DNA of 64,000 bases from GCA-016699835 sp964543905 (GCA_964543905.1 CAZIZO010000006.1:1-64000), one strand, 5' to 3'. Counted from the stretch's first letter, positions 42,246 to 51,912 are shown. Program-made: numbers and translations. Notes: a model not told the origin generated them from the letters alone.

Positions 42246-44447
42246 ATGGCAGACCCGGCGGACAACACCCTCCCACCCGCGAGCGGGCTCAAGCGACGCG
42301 TGCGTTTCGCCGCGCTCTCGCTGATCCTCGTCCTCGTCGGCGCGGTCAGCGTGGTCCTGCTGAACGTGCTGGCGTCCACGTTCAGCGTCCGCGTGGACGT
42401 GACCGCCGCCAAGGAGCAGGAACTCGCGCCACGCACCAAGCGGCTGCTCGACGGGCTCAAGGGCCCGCACAAGATCGTGATCGCGACGCGTCTGCCGGGG
42501 GTCGATCGGCGCGTGCGTGAGCGGGTGCTCGACCTCCTTGGCGAGATGCAGCGCGCCACGCCCCACCTGACGGCCAGCGTGATCGACACGTCGTCCCCCT
42601 CGGGGCTTGAGGAATATCGCACCCTCGTCCGCGATCTCGTGCAACGCGACCAGGAACGCCTGCGCCAGCAGCGGGACACGATCGACCTCGCGATCACGAA
42701 CATCCACTCGCTCGCGGTGTATCTCGAGCAGGCGCTCTCCCCGGCGCTGCAGGGCGTGCAGGAGGCGATCTCTCCCGCCACCACCGCGGGGCTGCAGAAC
42801 CGCCAGTTCTTTGAGCAGACCGCGGCGGCGGCCCGGATCAACGCACGCGAGTTGCGGCGTGCCGCCACCCGCGCCAGCGAGCAGTTGACGGAGAAGGTGG
42901 AGGACATCGTCGTCCCCGCGACCGACAAGGCCGCCGCGATCATCGTCGAGACGATGGCCCCCGTCGCCGACCAACTCGCGGCACTGACGAAGGAGGTCAA
43001 GCGCTTCGTCGAGGCCGGGGGCTCGGACCCGTCGGTCGATCTCGCACGCCCGCTCGTCAACGAGTTGGAGAAGCGTCGCGACGGCGCCGCGATCATCGCC
43101 GACCCCCTGGCCCGCATGCCCCGCCTCGACGTGCTGCGCGTGATCGACGCTCTGCGCAGCGCCTCCGCGGCCCTGGTCATCGGGCCCGAAGAATCGGGCC
43201 TGACGGCGATCGATGTCAACGACCTCTTCCCCTCGGCGGCCTGGCTCGACGCCACGCGCCTCACCAGCATCGATCTGGGGCGTTGCGCCGAGGAACTCCT
43301 CTCCACCGCCATCGCCTCGCTCTCGGGAACACCCAAGCCCATCGTCGTGTTCGTGCACGGCGAGACCAGGCCCTTCCTCGAGCGGGCGACGCTCATCACC
43401 GATCTCTCGCGTCAACTCCGCATGCGGGGCATGGACATCATCGAATGGGCGCCCCTCGCCGATCCGGAAGCGCCGGGGCTCGCGAGGCTCAACGCCGACC
43501 CGTCGAGGAAGAGGCCCGTCGTCTACGTCACCATCTCTCCGGACAGCACCCAGGCGGCGGCGCCGGGCGAGCCCACGGGCATCCAACGCGCCTCCGCCCT
43601 CGGGCAGGTCTTGAGCCGTCTCGCGGAGCAAGGCGAGAACCTGCTCGTGTCGCTCAATCCGTCCGTCGCGCCGACCTATGGCGACCCGGACCCCACCACG
43701 ACCTTCCTCAAGCGATGGGGGATCGAGCCCATCACCGGGCAGTGCATCCTGCGCGAGCAAGCCTCGACCGACACCCCCAGCGGGCGTTTCGTGAGCACCG
43801 ACTTTGTTCTCCAACCCGCCGAGGAGACGGGCCACCTCATCAGCGGGGCGATCCGCGGGTTGCCCACGGCCTTCATCTGGCCGATCCAACTCAACGACGG
43901 CGACATCTCGGGCGGCGGGCGCGTGACGCGCACCGACCTCTACACCATCACGCCCGACGACCGCACCTGGGGCGAATCGCAGTGGATGGAGTATTGGCGG
44001 ACTCGCCCGGAACTCCGGGCCCAACTCCCCAAGCCGCCCGCCTTCGACGCGGGGCGTGACACCCGCACCCCGCAGACGTTGCCCGGCGCCAAGCCCCACC
44101 CGTGGGTGGTCGCCTGTGCCGCCGAACGCTTCGAGGGTGGCACCCGGCAGCGCGTCGTCGTCGTCGGGACCAACGGCTGGTTCCTCGATCGCGTCACGGG
44201 TCGGATGGCGCAGGTCAACGGTCGGCCCACGGTCATCAACCCCGGAAACCTCGAACTCTTCGAGGCCAGCGTCTCATGGCTTGCGGGGCTGGATGAGTTC
44301 ATCGCGCAAAGCCCGTCGGCGAGCACGCTCAGCGTCGTCAACAAGATGGACGATGGGCGCCTCACGACGCTGCGGGTGGCGCTGATCGCCGGGATGCCGC
44401 TCGTCGTGCTCGTGCTGGGCGCGCTCTATCGCCTGATCCGTGGCTAG
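42246..44447 (+). CDS. GldG-like membrane protein of the ABC exporter
   Basis: ATG 42246, eight bases after GGAGGT, is preferred to the GTG three bases earlier. One N-terminal helix (FAALSLILVLVGAVSVVLLN) anchors a long extracytoplasmic part with VDVTAAKEQELAPRTKRLLD, the usual GldG start. A helical segment follows (about 150-270), then an intein-free GldG-type fold (IVVFVHGETRPFLERATLIT; LSRLAEQGENLLVSLNPSVA). A C-terminal helix (ALIAGMPLVVLVLGALYRLI) closes the 733-residue protein. The partner genes are the ATPase and permease just upstream. Its last 174 bases overlap the antisense zinc-ribbon ORF. Confidence 0.88.
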   Translation: MADPADNTLPPASGLKRRVRFAALSLILVLVGAVSVVLLNVLASTFSVRVDVTAAKEQELAPRTKRLLDGLKGPHKIVIATRLPGVDRRVRERVLDLLGEMQRATPHLTASVIDTSSPSGLEEYRTLVRDLVQRDQERLRQQRDTIDLAITNIHSLAVYLEQALSPALQGVQEAISPATTAGLQNRQFFEQTAAAARINARELRRAATRASEQLTEKVEDIVVPATDKAAAIIVETMAPVADQLAALTKEVKRFVEAGGSDPSVDLARPLVNELEKRRDGAAIIADPLARMPRLDVLRVIDALRSASAALVIGPEESGLTAIDVNDLFPSAAWLDATRLTSIDLGRCAEELLSTAIASLSGTPKPIVVFVHGETRPFLERATLITDLSRQLRMRGMDIIEWAPLADPEAPGLARLNADPSRKRPVVYVTISPDSTQAAAPGEPTGIQRASALGQVLSRLAEQGENLLVSLNPSVAPTYGDPDPTTTFLKRWGIEPITGQCILREQASTDTPSGRFVSTDFVLQPAEETGHLISGAIRGLPTAFIWPIQLNDGDISGGGRVTRTDLYTITPDDRTWGESQWMEYWRTRPELRAQLPKPPAFDAGRDTRTPQTLPGAKPHPWVVACAAERFEGGTRQRVVVVGTNGWFLDRVTGRMAQVNGRPTVINPGNLELFEASVSWLAGLDEFIAQSPSASTLSVVNKMDDGRLTTLRVALIAGMPLVVLVLGALYRLIRG

Positions 44448-44966
44448 GTCTTTGCCCGCGACGATCAGCGCGCGAGACTTGAGCATCACGCGCCGGCAGG
44501 TGGTGCAGAGCGCCGCCGTCGGGTCCTCGTGCCGCCGATGCAGGTTCAACCCGCAGTATCGACACCGCCCCCTCCCGAAGGCCTTGAGCGCCGACTTGCG
44601 ACCGCACTCGGGACACATCGGGTTGTGCTCGGCATGCCCCAGCAGGTTGTACCCGCAGAACTGGCAATGCCAAGGCTGCTGGTGCCCCAGGCAGGCGATG
44701 AACGTGCCCATCGCGCCGATGAGCAGCCCATACCCGATCAGGATGATCCGCATGTTGTCCACCTGGAGCCGCCCATCGCTCAGCACGCCCAGCCACCAGT
44801 GCCCCACGCCCACGAGCGCCACGAGCGCGACGGCGAGCAGGGTGATCGCGAAGCCCTGCCAGCGCCGCCGAAACTTCGCGACAAGGAGGCCCACGATGAC
44901 GGCATACAAGGGGAACAGGAACACCGGGACGAGGGTATCGGCCCTCGCCCGCCTCGCCCACATCAC
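44274..44966 (-). CDS. Membrane protein with two zinc-ribbon-like CxxC modules
   Basis: The 230-residue product has helices TLVPVFLFPLYAVIVGLLVA, ITLLAVALVALVGVGHWWLG and IILIGYGLLIGAMGTFIACL. A Cys-rich region follows: CQFCGYNLLGH…MCPECGR and CRYCGLNLHRR…LCTTCRR. Each pair of CxxC modules could bind one zinc ion. The last 57 codons (44274-44447) lie antisense to the 3' end of the gldG-like gene, because no stop occurs sooner. Either the overlap is real or an earlier stop was lost. I think the Cys-rich part is genuine. Function unknown. Confidence 0.65.
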   Translation of the reverse strand: MMWARRARADTLVPVFLFPLYAVIVGLLVAKFRRRWQGFAITLLAVALVALVGVGHWWLGVLSDGRLQVDNMRIILIGYGLLIGAMGTFIACLGHQQPWHCQFCGYNLLGHAEHNPMCPECGRKSALKAFGRGRCRYCGLNLHRRHEDPTAALCTTCRRVMLKSRALIVAGKDLATDQAIERAQHEHDERHPGDQRHPQRREAPIVHLVDDAERARRRALRDELIQPRKP

Positions 44967-44987
44967 GACTTCCGTGTCATGTGTCCC

Positions 44988-45962
44988 TCAGGTGGGAACC
45001 ACCGTCGTTGCACGGCGCACGCGGTCCGCCACCGCGCCCCAAATCCCGCGGTCGTACTCCGTGCCGATCGGTGTGACCTCTTCGATCGCGATCACGTCCG
45101 GGTTCATCTCGTCCGCGCGGCGCATCGCGGCATACAGGTCCGAGGCGTACGCGCTCGCCTGCACGGGCATCGCGATCACCACATGGGGCGGACCGACCCG
45201 CAGCCCCGAGTGCGACAGCACCACCACGCGCCCGCCCAGCGAGAGCACCCGATCCAGGTGTGAGGCGTGGAATCGGATCGCCTTGGCACGCGGGGCGTAG
45301 TGCGCCTCCATCTGCCCCGGGCTTTCCAGCGCCGCACCCGCCGACCGCTCGACGATCGCCACCGGGCGCCGCAACACGCTCTGGATTTGCTCGCGGGTGA
45401 TGAGCCCCGGGCGGAGGATGCGGGGCTCGCCCACGAGCGAGACCACGGTGGATTCGATCCCGCCTCGGCACACCCCGCCATCGAGCACCATGAGCCCGGG
45501 GAACGATTCTCGCACGTGCGCCGCCGTCGTGGGCGAGATGCGCCCCGAGGGGTTCGCGCTCGGGCCCACCAACGGCACGCCCAGGCGACGCAGCAGTTCC
45601 AGGCTGACCGGATGATCGGGACACCGCACCGCCACATTGGGACTTCCCGCGGTCACCCGATCCGGGATGCACGGGGCCTTGGGGACGATGATCGAGAGCG
45701 GGCCGGGCCAGAACGCGAGCGCCAGTTTGCTCGCGTCGTCGGGCCAATCGGCGGCCACCACCTTCGCCATCGACTCGTCCGCCACGTGCACGATGAGCGG
45801 GTTGCCCGTCGGACGCCCCTTGACCTGGTACACCTTCGCGACCGCGCCGTCGTCCATCGCGTTCGCACCAAGCCCATAGACCGTCTCGGTGGGGAAGGCG
45901 ACGAGTTCGCCTGCGCGGAGGCGATCAACGGCCTGCTGGATCTCGTCGGCTCGGGTGGGCAC
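44988..45962 (-). CDS. Threonylcarbamoyl-AMP synthase (Sua5/YrdC type)
   Basis: Starting GTG 45962, the 324-residue protein has the YrdC/Sua5 core: LVAFPTETVYGLGANAMDDG, KVYQVKGRPTGNPLIVHVAD, FWPGPLSIIVPKAP, NVAVRCPDHPVSLELLRRLG and PSANPSGRISPTTAAHV. A C-terminal Sua5-specific domain (about 220-324) follows, so it is the longer Sua5 form. It makes the activated threonylcarbamoyl donor for t6A37 in ANN-decoding tRNAs. It follows mraY by 69 bp in the same direction, so it may share its transcript. Confidence 0.94.
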   Translation of the reverse strand: MPTRADEIQQAVDRLRAGELVAFPTETVYGLGANAMDDGAVAKVYQVKGRPTGNPLIVHVADESMAKVVAADWPDDASKLALAFWPGPLSIIVPKAPCIPDRVTAGSPNVAVRCPDHPVSLELLRRLGVPLVGPSANPSGRISPTTAAHVRESFPGLMVLDGGVCRGGIESTVVSLVGEPRILRPGLITREQIQSVLRRPVAIVERSAGAALESPGQMEAHYAPRAKAIRFHASHLDRVLSLGGRVVVLSHSGLRVGPPHVVIAMPVQASAYASDLYAAMRRADEMNPDVIAIEEVTPIGTEYDRGIWGAVADRVRRATTVVPT

Positions 45963-46031
45963 GCATGATTGTTCGCAGGTCCGAGGCCCAAGGGTGGTCC
46001 ACCGTCACACGCCCGTTCGAGCGAGGGATCT

Positions 46032-47198
46032 TCACCGCATCTTGACGAGGAGTAACGCCACGGCCACCAGCAACACGCTCACGATCCACGCCCGAGCCAC
46101 CACCTGTTGCTCGGTCCATCCGCCGAGGTGCAGGTGGTGGTGATATGGCGCCACGCGGAAGATCCGCTTCCCCTTCGTCAACTTGAAGTAGGACACCTGC
46201 ATCGCCACCGTCGCGATCTCCCACAAGAAGACGCCGCACATCACCAGGACCAAAAACTCCTGTCGGATCGCGACGGCGATGTAGCCGATGACTCCGCCCA
46301 GCGCGAGGGCCCCCGTGTCGCCCATGAAGACCTGTGCGGGCGAGCAGTTCCACCACAGGAAGCCCAGGCAGGCGCCCGTCGTCGCGCCCGCAAGGATCGC
46401 CAGTTCACGCGACCCCTCGATGTGCGGCACGAGCAGCGACTGCGCCGTCAGACGCTCCCCCGCGATCAGCGCCAGGATCACCAGCCCCACGCTCACCGCC
46501 CCCGAGACCCCGCCCGCCAACCCGTCCATGCCGTCCGTGATGTTGACGGCATTGCTCATCCCCGCGACCATCGCCAGCGCCAGCAGGATGAACGCCCCGC
46601 GGCCCAGATAGATCAGCGCCGGGTTCTGCTCGGCCCCGGCACGCACGTACGTCTTCTGGAAGGGCAGCGTCAGCACATGGCGCAGGTCGTTCTCGCCCGT
46701 GCCCTGCTTGTACAGAAAGTATCCGACGAGCAGGCCCAGCCCGATCTGGAAGACGAGTTTCTCCCAGGCGTACAGGCCTTGGCGGCTCCCCGTGCCGCGA
46801 AGTTTGGCGGTCAGTTTGAGCCAATCGTCAAAGCCGCCCAGGACCGCGAGCCACAACAGCACGACCAAACCGAGTTGGAGATAGAACGATCGTACATCGC
46901 CCAGGATGATGCACGCGCCCACGATCGCGCCGACGATCAGGATGCCCCCCATCGTCGGGACGTTCGCCTTGCTCGAACTGTGAAGCCGCAAGGCGTCGGC
47001 GTCGCTCAGACCGCTGTCCCCGATCTTCATCCGCGTCAGCCACGCGATCGTCCGACGACCCAACGCCAACACGACGAGAAAGGAAACCAGCGCGGCGGCG
47101 ATCGCGCGAAAATGCAGTTGCTCGAAGATCTGCAGCACGCTGTACATGCCGTTCGCTTCGAGCCAGTCCTTGAAGTTGGTGACGAGGATGTAGAGCAT
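46032..47198 (-). CDS. mraY: Phospho-N-acetylmuramoyl-pentapeptide-transferase
   Basis: The 388-residue protein is polytopic, with about ten helices. MraY motifs are seen: SSKANVPTMGGILIVGAIVG, VLGGFDDWLKLTAKLRGTGS, NAVNITDGMDGLAGGVSGAV, FLWWNCSPAQVFMGDTGALA and YHHHLHLGGWTEQQVVARAW. It attaches phospho-MurNAc-pentapeptide to undecaprenyl phosphate, forming lipid I. It lies 86 bp after murF in the same direction, in the order murE-murF-mraY, as in dcw clusters. The rest of that cluster (murD, ftsW, murG) is not here: Sua5 follows instead. Confidence 0.97.
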   Translation of the reverse strand: MLYILVTNFKDWLEANGMYSVLQIFEQLHFRAIAAALVSFLVVLALGRRTIAWLTRMKIGDSGLSDADALRLHSSSKANVPTMGGILIVGAIVGACIILGDVRSFYLQLGLVVLLWLAVLGGFDDWLKLTAKLRGTGSRQGLYAWEKLVFQIGLGLLVGYFLYKQGTGENDLRHVLTLPFQKTYVRAGAEQNPALIYLGRGAFILLALAMVAGMSNAVNITDGMDGLAGGVSGAVSVGLVILALIAGERLTAQSLLVPHIEGSRELAILAGATTGACLGFLWWNCSPAQVFMGDTGALALGGVIGYIAVAIRQEFLVLVMCGVFLWEIATVAMQVSYFKLTKGKRIFRVAPYHHHLHLGGWTEQQVVARAWIVSVLLVAVALLLVKMR

Positions 47199-47284
47199 GG
47201 GGCCGGGGGGAGCAAGAGTTCCAGATCACGGGACATGAACACGTCGCGACGGGCGTCATGGGCACCCGCCAGACCGAAGGAGCG

Positions 47285-48772
47285 TTACGCGCGCGCCTTC
47301 GGGTCGGGGGTTTCTTCCAAGAAGCCGTGCCCTTGCGGGCGTGGGAGGTCGGCAAACCGCAGCGCCTTCACGATCCGCTCCAGGCCCATGCCCCGCGAGC
47401 CCTTGAGCAGCACGCGATCGTGCGCGTGCAGCAGTGCGGCAATCTCGCCCGCGTGCTGTTCATCGAGCGCGGCATATCGGACCACGCGCGGGATCGTCCG
47501 TCGGCGCTCCGCCACGCCCGACGCCTCCGAGAACCGCGGGCCGACGAACACGGCAAGATCGATGGCGACCAGGCGTGAGACGGCCTCAGCCACTTCGAGG
47601 TGCGAGGGCGAACTCGCCTCCCCAAGTTCCAACATGTCGCCCAGGATCACCACCCGGCGTGCGTCGGGCTTGGGCGGACACACCTCATCGAACGTGCGCA
47701 ACGCCGCCAGCATCGAATCCGGATTCGCGTTGTACGCGTCATTGATCAAATCGATCGTGCCGACGCGCTCGCGCTGCAGGCGCATCTCCGCGCCCTTCGC
47801 CTCCGCGAGTCCGGCTTCGATCGCGGCATTGTCCACCCCAAGGCGGCGCGCCACCGCCACCGCCGCGGTCGCGTTGCTCGCGTTGTGCCTCCCCAGCAGC
47901 GGGATCGTGTACCAGTTGCGGTCGTTCAGGCAGAACCGCGTGCCCGTGGAGGTGACCTCGACGCTTGTCAAGCGCAGGTCGGCGTGGTCGCCGAATCCGA
48001 ACGTGATGAGCCCTCCGCCGCCACTGCCCGCCTTGGCCACGTCGCGCCGCACGACGTCCGCCAGTTCGGGCGAATCCGCCGTCAGGATCCCCACGCCCCC
48101 GGGACGCAGTCCTCGCAGCAGGCTCGCCTCTTCCTGCGCCACACCGAGCAGATTGCCCAGGCCTTCGAGGTGCTCTCGCCCGATGCTCGTGATGACGGCA
48201 ATATCGGGCTGCACCACATTCGCCAACGTCGCGATCTCCCCCGATGCGTTGGTGCCCACCTCGCAGACGAGATATTGATCCGAACGCTTGGCTCCAAGGA
48301 TGGTCAGCGGCACGCCGATGGCGTTGTTGAAACTCTTGGCCGACACGCTCCCCCGCAGCGTCTTCGAGAGGACCGCCGAGATCAGCCGGGTCGTCGTCGT
48401 CTTCCCGTTGCTCCCCCCGACCGCGATGACCTTGGTCGTCTCCAGCGTCTTGCGATACGCCGCGCCCAGTTTCAGGAGGGCGGTGCCGGCATCCGGCACC
48501 AGCAGGACGCACAGATCACCCAGCGACGCCGGGACCAGTTCCTTGCGATCCACGATCGCGATCGCCGCGCCCGCCTTGGCCACGTCCGCGAGGTATCGGT
48601 GTCCATCCGTGCGCTCGCCCCGCAGCGCGAGGAAGCAGTCCCCCGCCTTCGTCGTGCGTGAATCGATGGAGACGCCCGCGGGCTTTTTGCGGCGAGGCTC
48701 CTCCGGACGTGCGATCCAGTGGCCGCCGCAGACGAGCCGGATGTTGTCGAGTGACCAGAAGGGCATGAGCAT
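47285..48772 (-). CDS. murF: UDP-N-acetylmuramoyl-tripeptide-D-alanyl-D-alanine ligase
   Basis: A 495-residue Mur ligase. The ATP-binding loop is VGGSNGKTTTTRLISAVLSK. The central-domain motifs are KSFNNAIGVPLTILGAKRSD, CEVGTNASGEIATLANVVQP and TSIGREHLEGLGNL. The C-terminal domain has NDAYNANPDSMLAALRTFDE and VVILGDMLELGEASSPSHLE. MurF adds D-Ala-D-Ala to UDP-MurNAc-tripeptide. It lies 106 bp after murE and before mraY. The N-terminus begins MLMPFWSLDNIRLVCGGHWI. Confidence 0.96.
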   Translation of the reverse strand: MLMPFWSLDNIRLVCGGHWIARPEEPRRKKPAGVSIDSRTTKAGDCFLALRGERTDGHRYLADVAKAGAAIAIVDRKELVPASLGDLCVLLVPDAGTALLKLGAAYRKTLETTKVIAVGGSNGKTTTTRLISAVLSKTLRGSVSAKSFNNAIGVPLTILGAKRSDQYLVCEVGTNASGEIATLANVVQPDIAVITSIGREHLEGLGNLLGVAQEEASLLRGLRPGGVGILTADSPELADVVRRDVAKAGSGGGGLITFGFGDHADLRLTSVEVTSTGTRFCLNDRNWYTIPLLGRHNASNATAAVAVARRLGVDNAAIEAGLAEAKGAEMRLQRERVGTIDLINDAYNANPDSMLAALRTFDEVCPPKPDARRVVILGDMLELGEASSPSHLEVAEAVSRLVAIDLAVFVGPRFSEASGVAERRRTIPRVVRYAALDEQHAGEIAALLHAHDRVLLKGSRGMGLERIVKALRFADLPRPQGHGFLEETPDPKARA

Positions 48773-48878
48773 GATTCGCGAATGGACGGATGACCACGGG
48801 CGCCAGCACCCGTGCCGTCAGGGACAATTCCGGACCACCGATGGGCTAGGTCGTGCTCGTCCTCCGATCGCTGGACGC

Positions 48879-50504
48879 CTACACCACAACGTTCGCCCCC
48901 GCTCGACGCATCGCCAGGTACTTGGACGCAACCTCACGATCATCGAAGTGAATCTTCATCGTCTCCTTGGTCCCTTCCGGTCCAACCTTCCCGGTGGGCA
49001 GGATCTGGTCCGTCTCGTGCCCCTTGCCCGCAAGGACGATCACATCGCCCGCCCGAGCCTGGGCGATGGCCAACTCGATCGCTTTTTCTCGATCCACCTG
49101 CACCAGCACCTTGTGCCTCGCCTCGCCCGAAACCCCGCTCAAAATCTCGTCCACGATGTCCGAAGGGCGCTCCGTCCTCGGATTGTCGCTCGTGATCACC
49201 ACGACATCCGCCAGTTCGCCCGCCACCTTCCCCATCCGCGGACGCTTGGTGCGGTCCTTGTCCCCCCCGCACCCAAACACCACCCACAAATGTCCGCCCC
49301 GCTCCGCGCGGCTCGCCGCCCCGGCCGCACCGTGCACCTGCCCCGCGCGCCCCGCCCGGTTGGGCATCACCGCCCCCACCTCGCTCAGCACGTGGCGTAA
49401 CGCATCATCGCTGTGCGCAAAGTCCACATACACCGCAAGATCGTCCCGCTCGTCGTGCACCGGCTGCAATCGCCCCGCCGGCGCCGACACCTTCCGAAGC
49501 CCCCGCTGGATCTCCGCCGTGGACAGCCCGATCGCATGGCATGCCGCCACCGCCTGCAGCACGTTCATCGCGTTGTAGCGCCCGATGAGCGGCACGCACG
49601 CCTCGATCTCGCCCCAGGGCCCGCCCAATCGCAGGGTCATTCCGGCGAGCGCTTCGCTCAGGATGCGGACCTGCGCCTGGTGCCCGCCCGGAAGCCACAT
49701 CACCCCCTCCCGGGCCATCTCGCAGCGGATCACGGGCGCCTCGCAGTTGCGGATCATGCCCGCCGACGCCGGGTCGCCCGCGTTGACGATCGCCGTCCCG
49801 TCGGGCTGGAGGATCTCGAACAACCTCGCCTTGCACGCCGCGTAGTGCTCCATCGTCTTGTGGTAGTCGAGGTGATCGCCCGTGAGATTCGTGAAGACGC
49901 CCACGTCGATATGCAGGGCGTCCACACGCTTCTGATGCAGGGCGTGGCTCGACGCCTCGAACACCGCCGCCGTGCACCCGCATTCGACCATCCGCGCGAG
50001 CGTGCGCGAGATCTCGATGCTGGGCGGGGTCGTCATCATCGCCGGCGCCACCTCCGTGCCGTCGTCGATCACGACCGTCCCGATCAGCCCCGCCCGCCGA
50101 CCCACGGCGTTGAGGACCTGCCACGCCAGCCAGGTCGTGGTCGTCTTGCCGTTGGTTCCCGTCACCGCGATCAGGTCGAGTTTCGACGAGGGATTCCCGT
50201 AGAAGCGCTCGCCCAGCAACGCACTCACCAGCGCGATGTCGTGCGTGTGCAGCATCGGCACGCCCACCTTGGGCAGGTCCGTCTCGCGATCGCTCAGCAC
50301 GGCCACCGCGCCCGCGCGGACCGCCGCCTCGATGTACGCCTTCCCGTCCGATTTGAATCCCGTTCGCGCGAGAAAGAGCGAGCCGGGGACCACCGTCCGG
50401 CTGTCCTCGGTCAGGTCGCAGATCCGAACGCGCTCCCACCCCGCCCGCGCGGCTCCCGCCACGGGCCGGACGTCCATCCCGGCAACCAGCGCCCCGAGTT
50501 CCAT
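48879..50504 (-). CDS. murE: UDP-MurNAc-L-alanyl-D-glutamate-meso-DAP ligase
   Basis: ATG 50504 (MELGALVAGMDVRPV) fits the family length: 541 residues. An extended frame reaches 50711 but is Gly/Arg-rich. Motifs: DLTEDSRTVVPGSLFLARTG, TGTNGKTTTTW (116-125), EASSHALHQKRVDALHIDVG and AVYVDFAHSDDALRHVL. The DNPR motif (440-443), in TSDNPRTERPSDIVDEILSG, is the one that selects meso-diaminopimelate and not lysine as the third residue. A segment around 385-410 (GRAGQVHGAAGAASRAERGG) is an unusual insertion next to the C-terminal domain. It heads murE-murF-mraY. Confidence 0.96.
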   Translation of the reverse strand: MELGALVAGMDVRPVAGAARAGWERVRICDLTEDSRTVVPGSLFLARTGFKSDGKAYIEAAVRAGAVAVLSDRETDLPKVGVPMLHTHDIALVSALLGERFYGNPSSKLDLIAVTGTNGKTTTTWLAWQVLNAVGRRAGLIGTVVIDDGTEVAPAMMTTPPSIEISRTLARMVECGCTAAVFEASSHALHQKRVDALHIDVGVFTNLTGDHLDYHKTMEHYAACKARLFEILQPDGTAIVNAGDPASAGMIRNCEAPVIRCEMAREGVMWLPGGHQAQVRILSEALAGMTLRLGGPWGEIEACVPLIGRYNAMNVLQAVAACHAIGLSTAEIQRGLRKVSAPAGRLQPVHDERDDLAVYVDFAHSDDALRHVLSEVGAVMPNRAGRAGQVHGAAGAASRAERGGHLWVVFGCGGDKDRTKRPRMGKVAGELADVVVITSDNPRTERPSDIVDEILSGVSGEARHKVLVQVDREKAIELAIAQARAGDVIVLAGKGHETDQILPTGKVGPEGTKETMKIHFDDREVASKYLAMRRAGANVVV

Positions 50505-50664
50505 AGCCAACCTGCGTCCTGCACCAAGCCCATGAACCCTCGCCGCGGTCTCCGTCGCGGCACGATGGGCGGATGATATGGGTGCCCCACGACGGGGCAA
50601 TCCACCACCCCCGCCCGCACCCCGCCCGCTGGACGTCCCGTCGGGTTTCGGGTATACATCCCGG

Positions 50665-51897
50665 ATGCACACGCCCAACACTGACGCCTCACGTCGCTCG
50701 TTCCTGCTCACCTCCGCGTCGTCCGCCCTCGCCCTCTCCCTCGCGGCACGACACGCCGCCGCCCTCGCTCAACCAGGAGCCTCCACCGTGAACCCAGGCG
50801 ACTCCCACCGCGGCCCCGTCGTCATCGCCTCCGCCAACGGCCTCCGCGCCACCGTCCGCGCCATGGACTTGCTCCGGGAGGGCTACGACCCCGCCGACGC
50901 CATCGTCCAAGGCGTGAAGATCATCGAGGACGATCCCAACGACGATTCCGTCGGCTATGGCGGCCTCCCCAACGCCGACGGCATCGTCGAACTCGACGCC
51001 TCCGTCATGCACGGCCCGACCCACAAGTCCGGGGCGGTGGCGGGTATCCGCGACATCAAGAACCCGGCGCAGGTGGCGCTCATGGTGCTGCGCAAGACCA
51101 ACCACTGCCTGCTCGTCGGCGAGGGGGCCAAGCGATTCGCCCTCTCCATGGGCTTTAAGGAAGAAAACCTCCTCACCGAGGCCGCCCGACAGGAATGGGA
51201 ACGCTGGAAGTTCAACCACAGCAAGCACGACGACTGGCTCAACGACGACGATCGCGACCCGCCCGTCGGCAAGACCTGGGACGCACTCCCCTGGCAAAGC
51301 CCCGCCGACGCAAGGCCCAAGACCGGCGGACAGAACGACGGGCCCAAGTTCCTCCCCGTCGACGCCTCCTCCACACCCCCAGCCGACGCCCCCAAGAAGC
51401 ACTCCCGCGTCCCCGGGCAGCCCTTTACGAATGAAGTCACCGGCACCGTCCACTGCTCCGCGCTCACCACAGACGGCCATATCGCCAGTTGCACCTCCAC
51501 CAGCGGCCTCAACTGGAAGATCCCAGGCCGCGTCGGCGATTCCCCCATCATCGGCGCCGGCAACTACTGCGACAACGACATCGGCGCCGCCGGCTCCACC
51601 GGACGAGGCGAGAACGCCATCGTCAACTGCGCCGCCTTCACCATCGTCGAACTCATGGGCAAGGGCATGACCCCCAACGAGGCCTGCATGGACATCGTCA
51701 AGCGCGTCGTCGCCCACAACAAAGAGAAACGACACAAACGACCCGACGGCCGCCCCGATTTCTCCATCAAGTTCTACGCCCTCCGAAAGGACGGGGCGTA
51801 CGGCGGCGCGTCGCTCAACCCCGGCGCCAGCATGGCCGTCCACGATGGAACCGAGGCCAAGATCGTCCAGATCGCCAGCCTCTACGACACCGAGTGA
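50665..51897 (+). CDS. Tat-exported N4-(beta-N-acetylglucosaminyl)-L-asparaginase-like protein
   Basis: ATG 50665 gives a Tat signal (SRRSFLLTSASSALALSLAA). The Ntn-hydrolase family pattern follows: YDPADAIVQGVKIIEDDPND, VGYGGLPNADGIVELDASVM, and the new N-terminus after self-cleavage at TGTVHCSALTTDGHIASCTS (Thr of TVHC). Then comes LNWKIPGRVGDSPIIGAGNY with the DNDIGAAGSTGRGE loop. Glycosylasparaginases split the GlcNAc-Asn bond of N-linked glycopeptides. The protein has 410 residues and a long Pro/Ser-rich insert before the cleavage site. It is divergent from murE, with 160 bp between them. Confidence 0.88.
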   Translation: MHTPNTDASRRSFLLTSASSALALSLAARHAAALAQPGASTVNPGDSHRGPVVIASANGLRATVRAMDLLREGYDPADAIVQGVKIIEDDPNDDSVGYGGLPNADGIVELDASVMHGPTHKSGAVAGIRDIKNPAQVALMVLRKTNHCLLVGEGAKRFALSMGFKEENLLTEAARQEWERWKFNHSKHDDWLNDDDRDPPVGKTWDALPWQSPADARPKTGGQNDGPKFLPVDASSTPPADAPKKHSRVPGQPFTNEVTGTVHCSALTTDGHIASCTSTSGLNWKIPGRVGDSPIIGAGNYCDNDIGAAGSTGRGENAIVNCAAFTIVELMGKGMTPNEACMDIVKRVVAHNKEKRHKRPDGRPDFSIKFYALRKDGAYGGASLNPGASMAVHDGTEAKIVQIASLYDTE

Positions 51898-51912
51898 CCC
51901 CACCCCATCGCC

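Noticed and set aside
40743..44099. Very long open frame on the minus strand (over 1,100 codons)
   Set aside because: It is antisense to the ATPase, permease and GldG-like genes, which have clear motifs. Its own translation is Arg/Gly/Asp-rich without domains, a normal effect of high GC in the wobble position.
50505..50711. N-terminal extension of MurE
   Set aside because: It is Gly/Arg-rich, overlaps the region of the divergent gene's promoter and start, and is not part of the MurE family.
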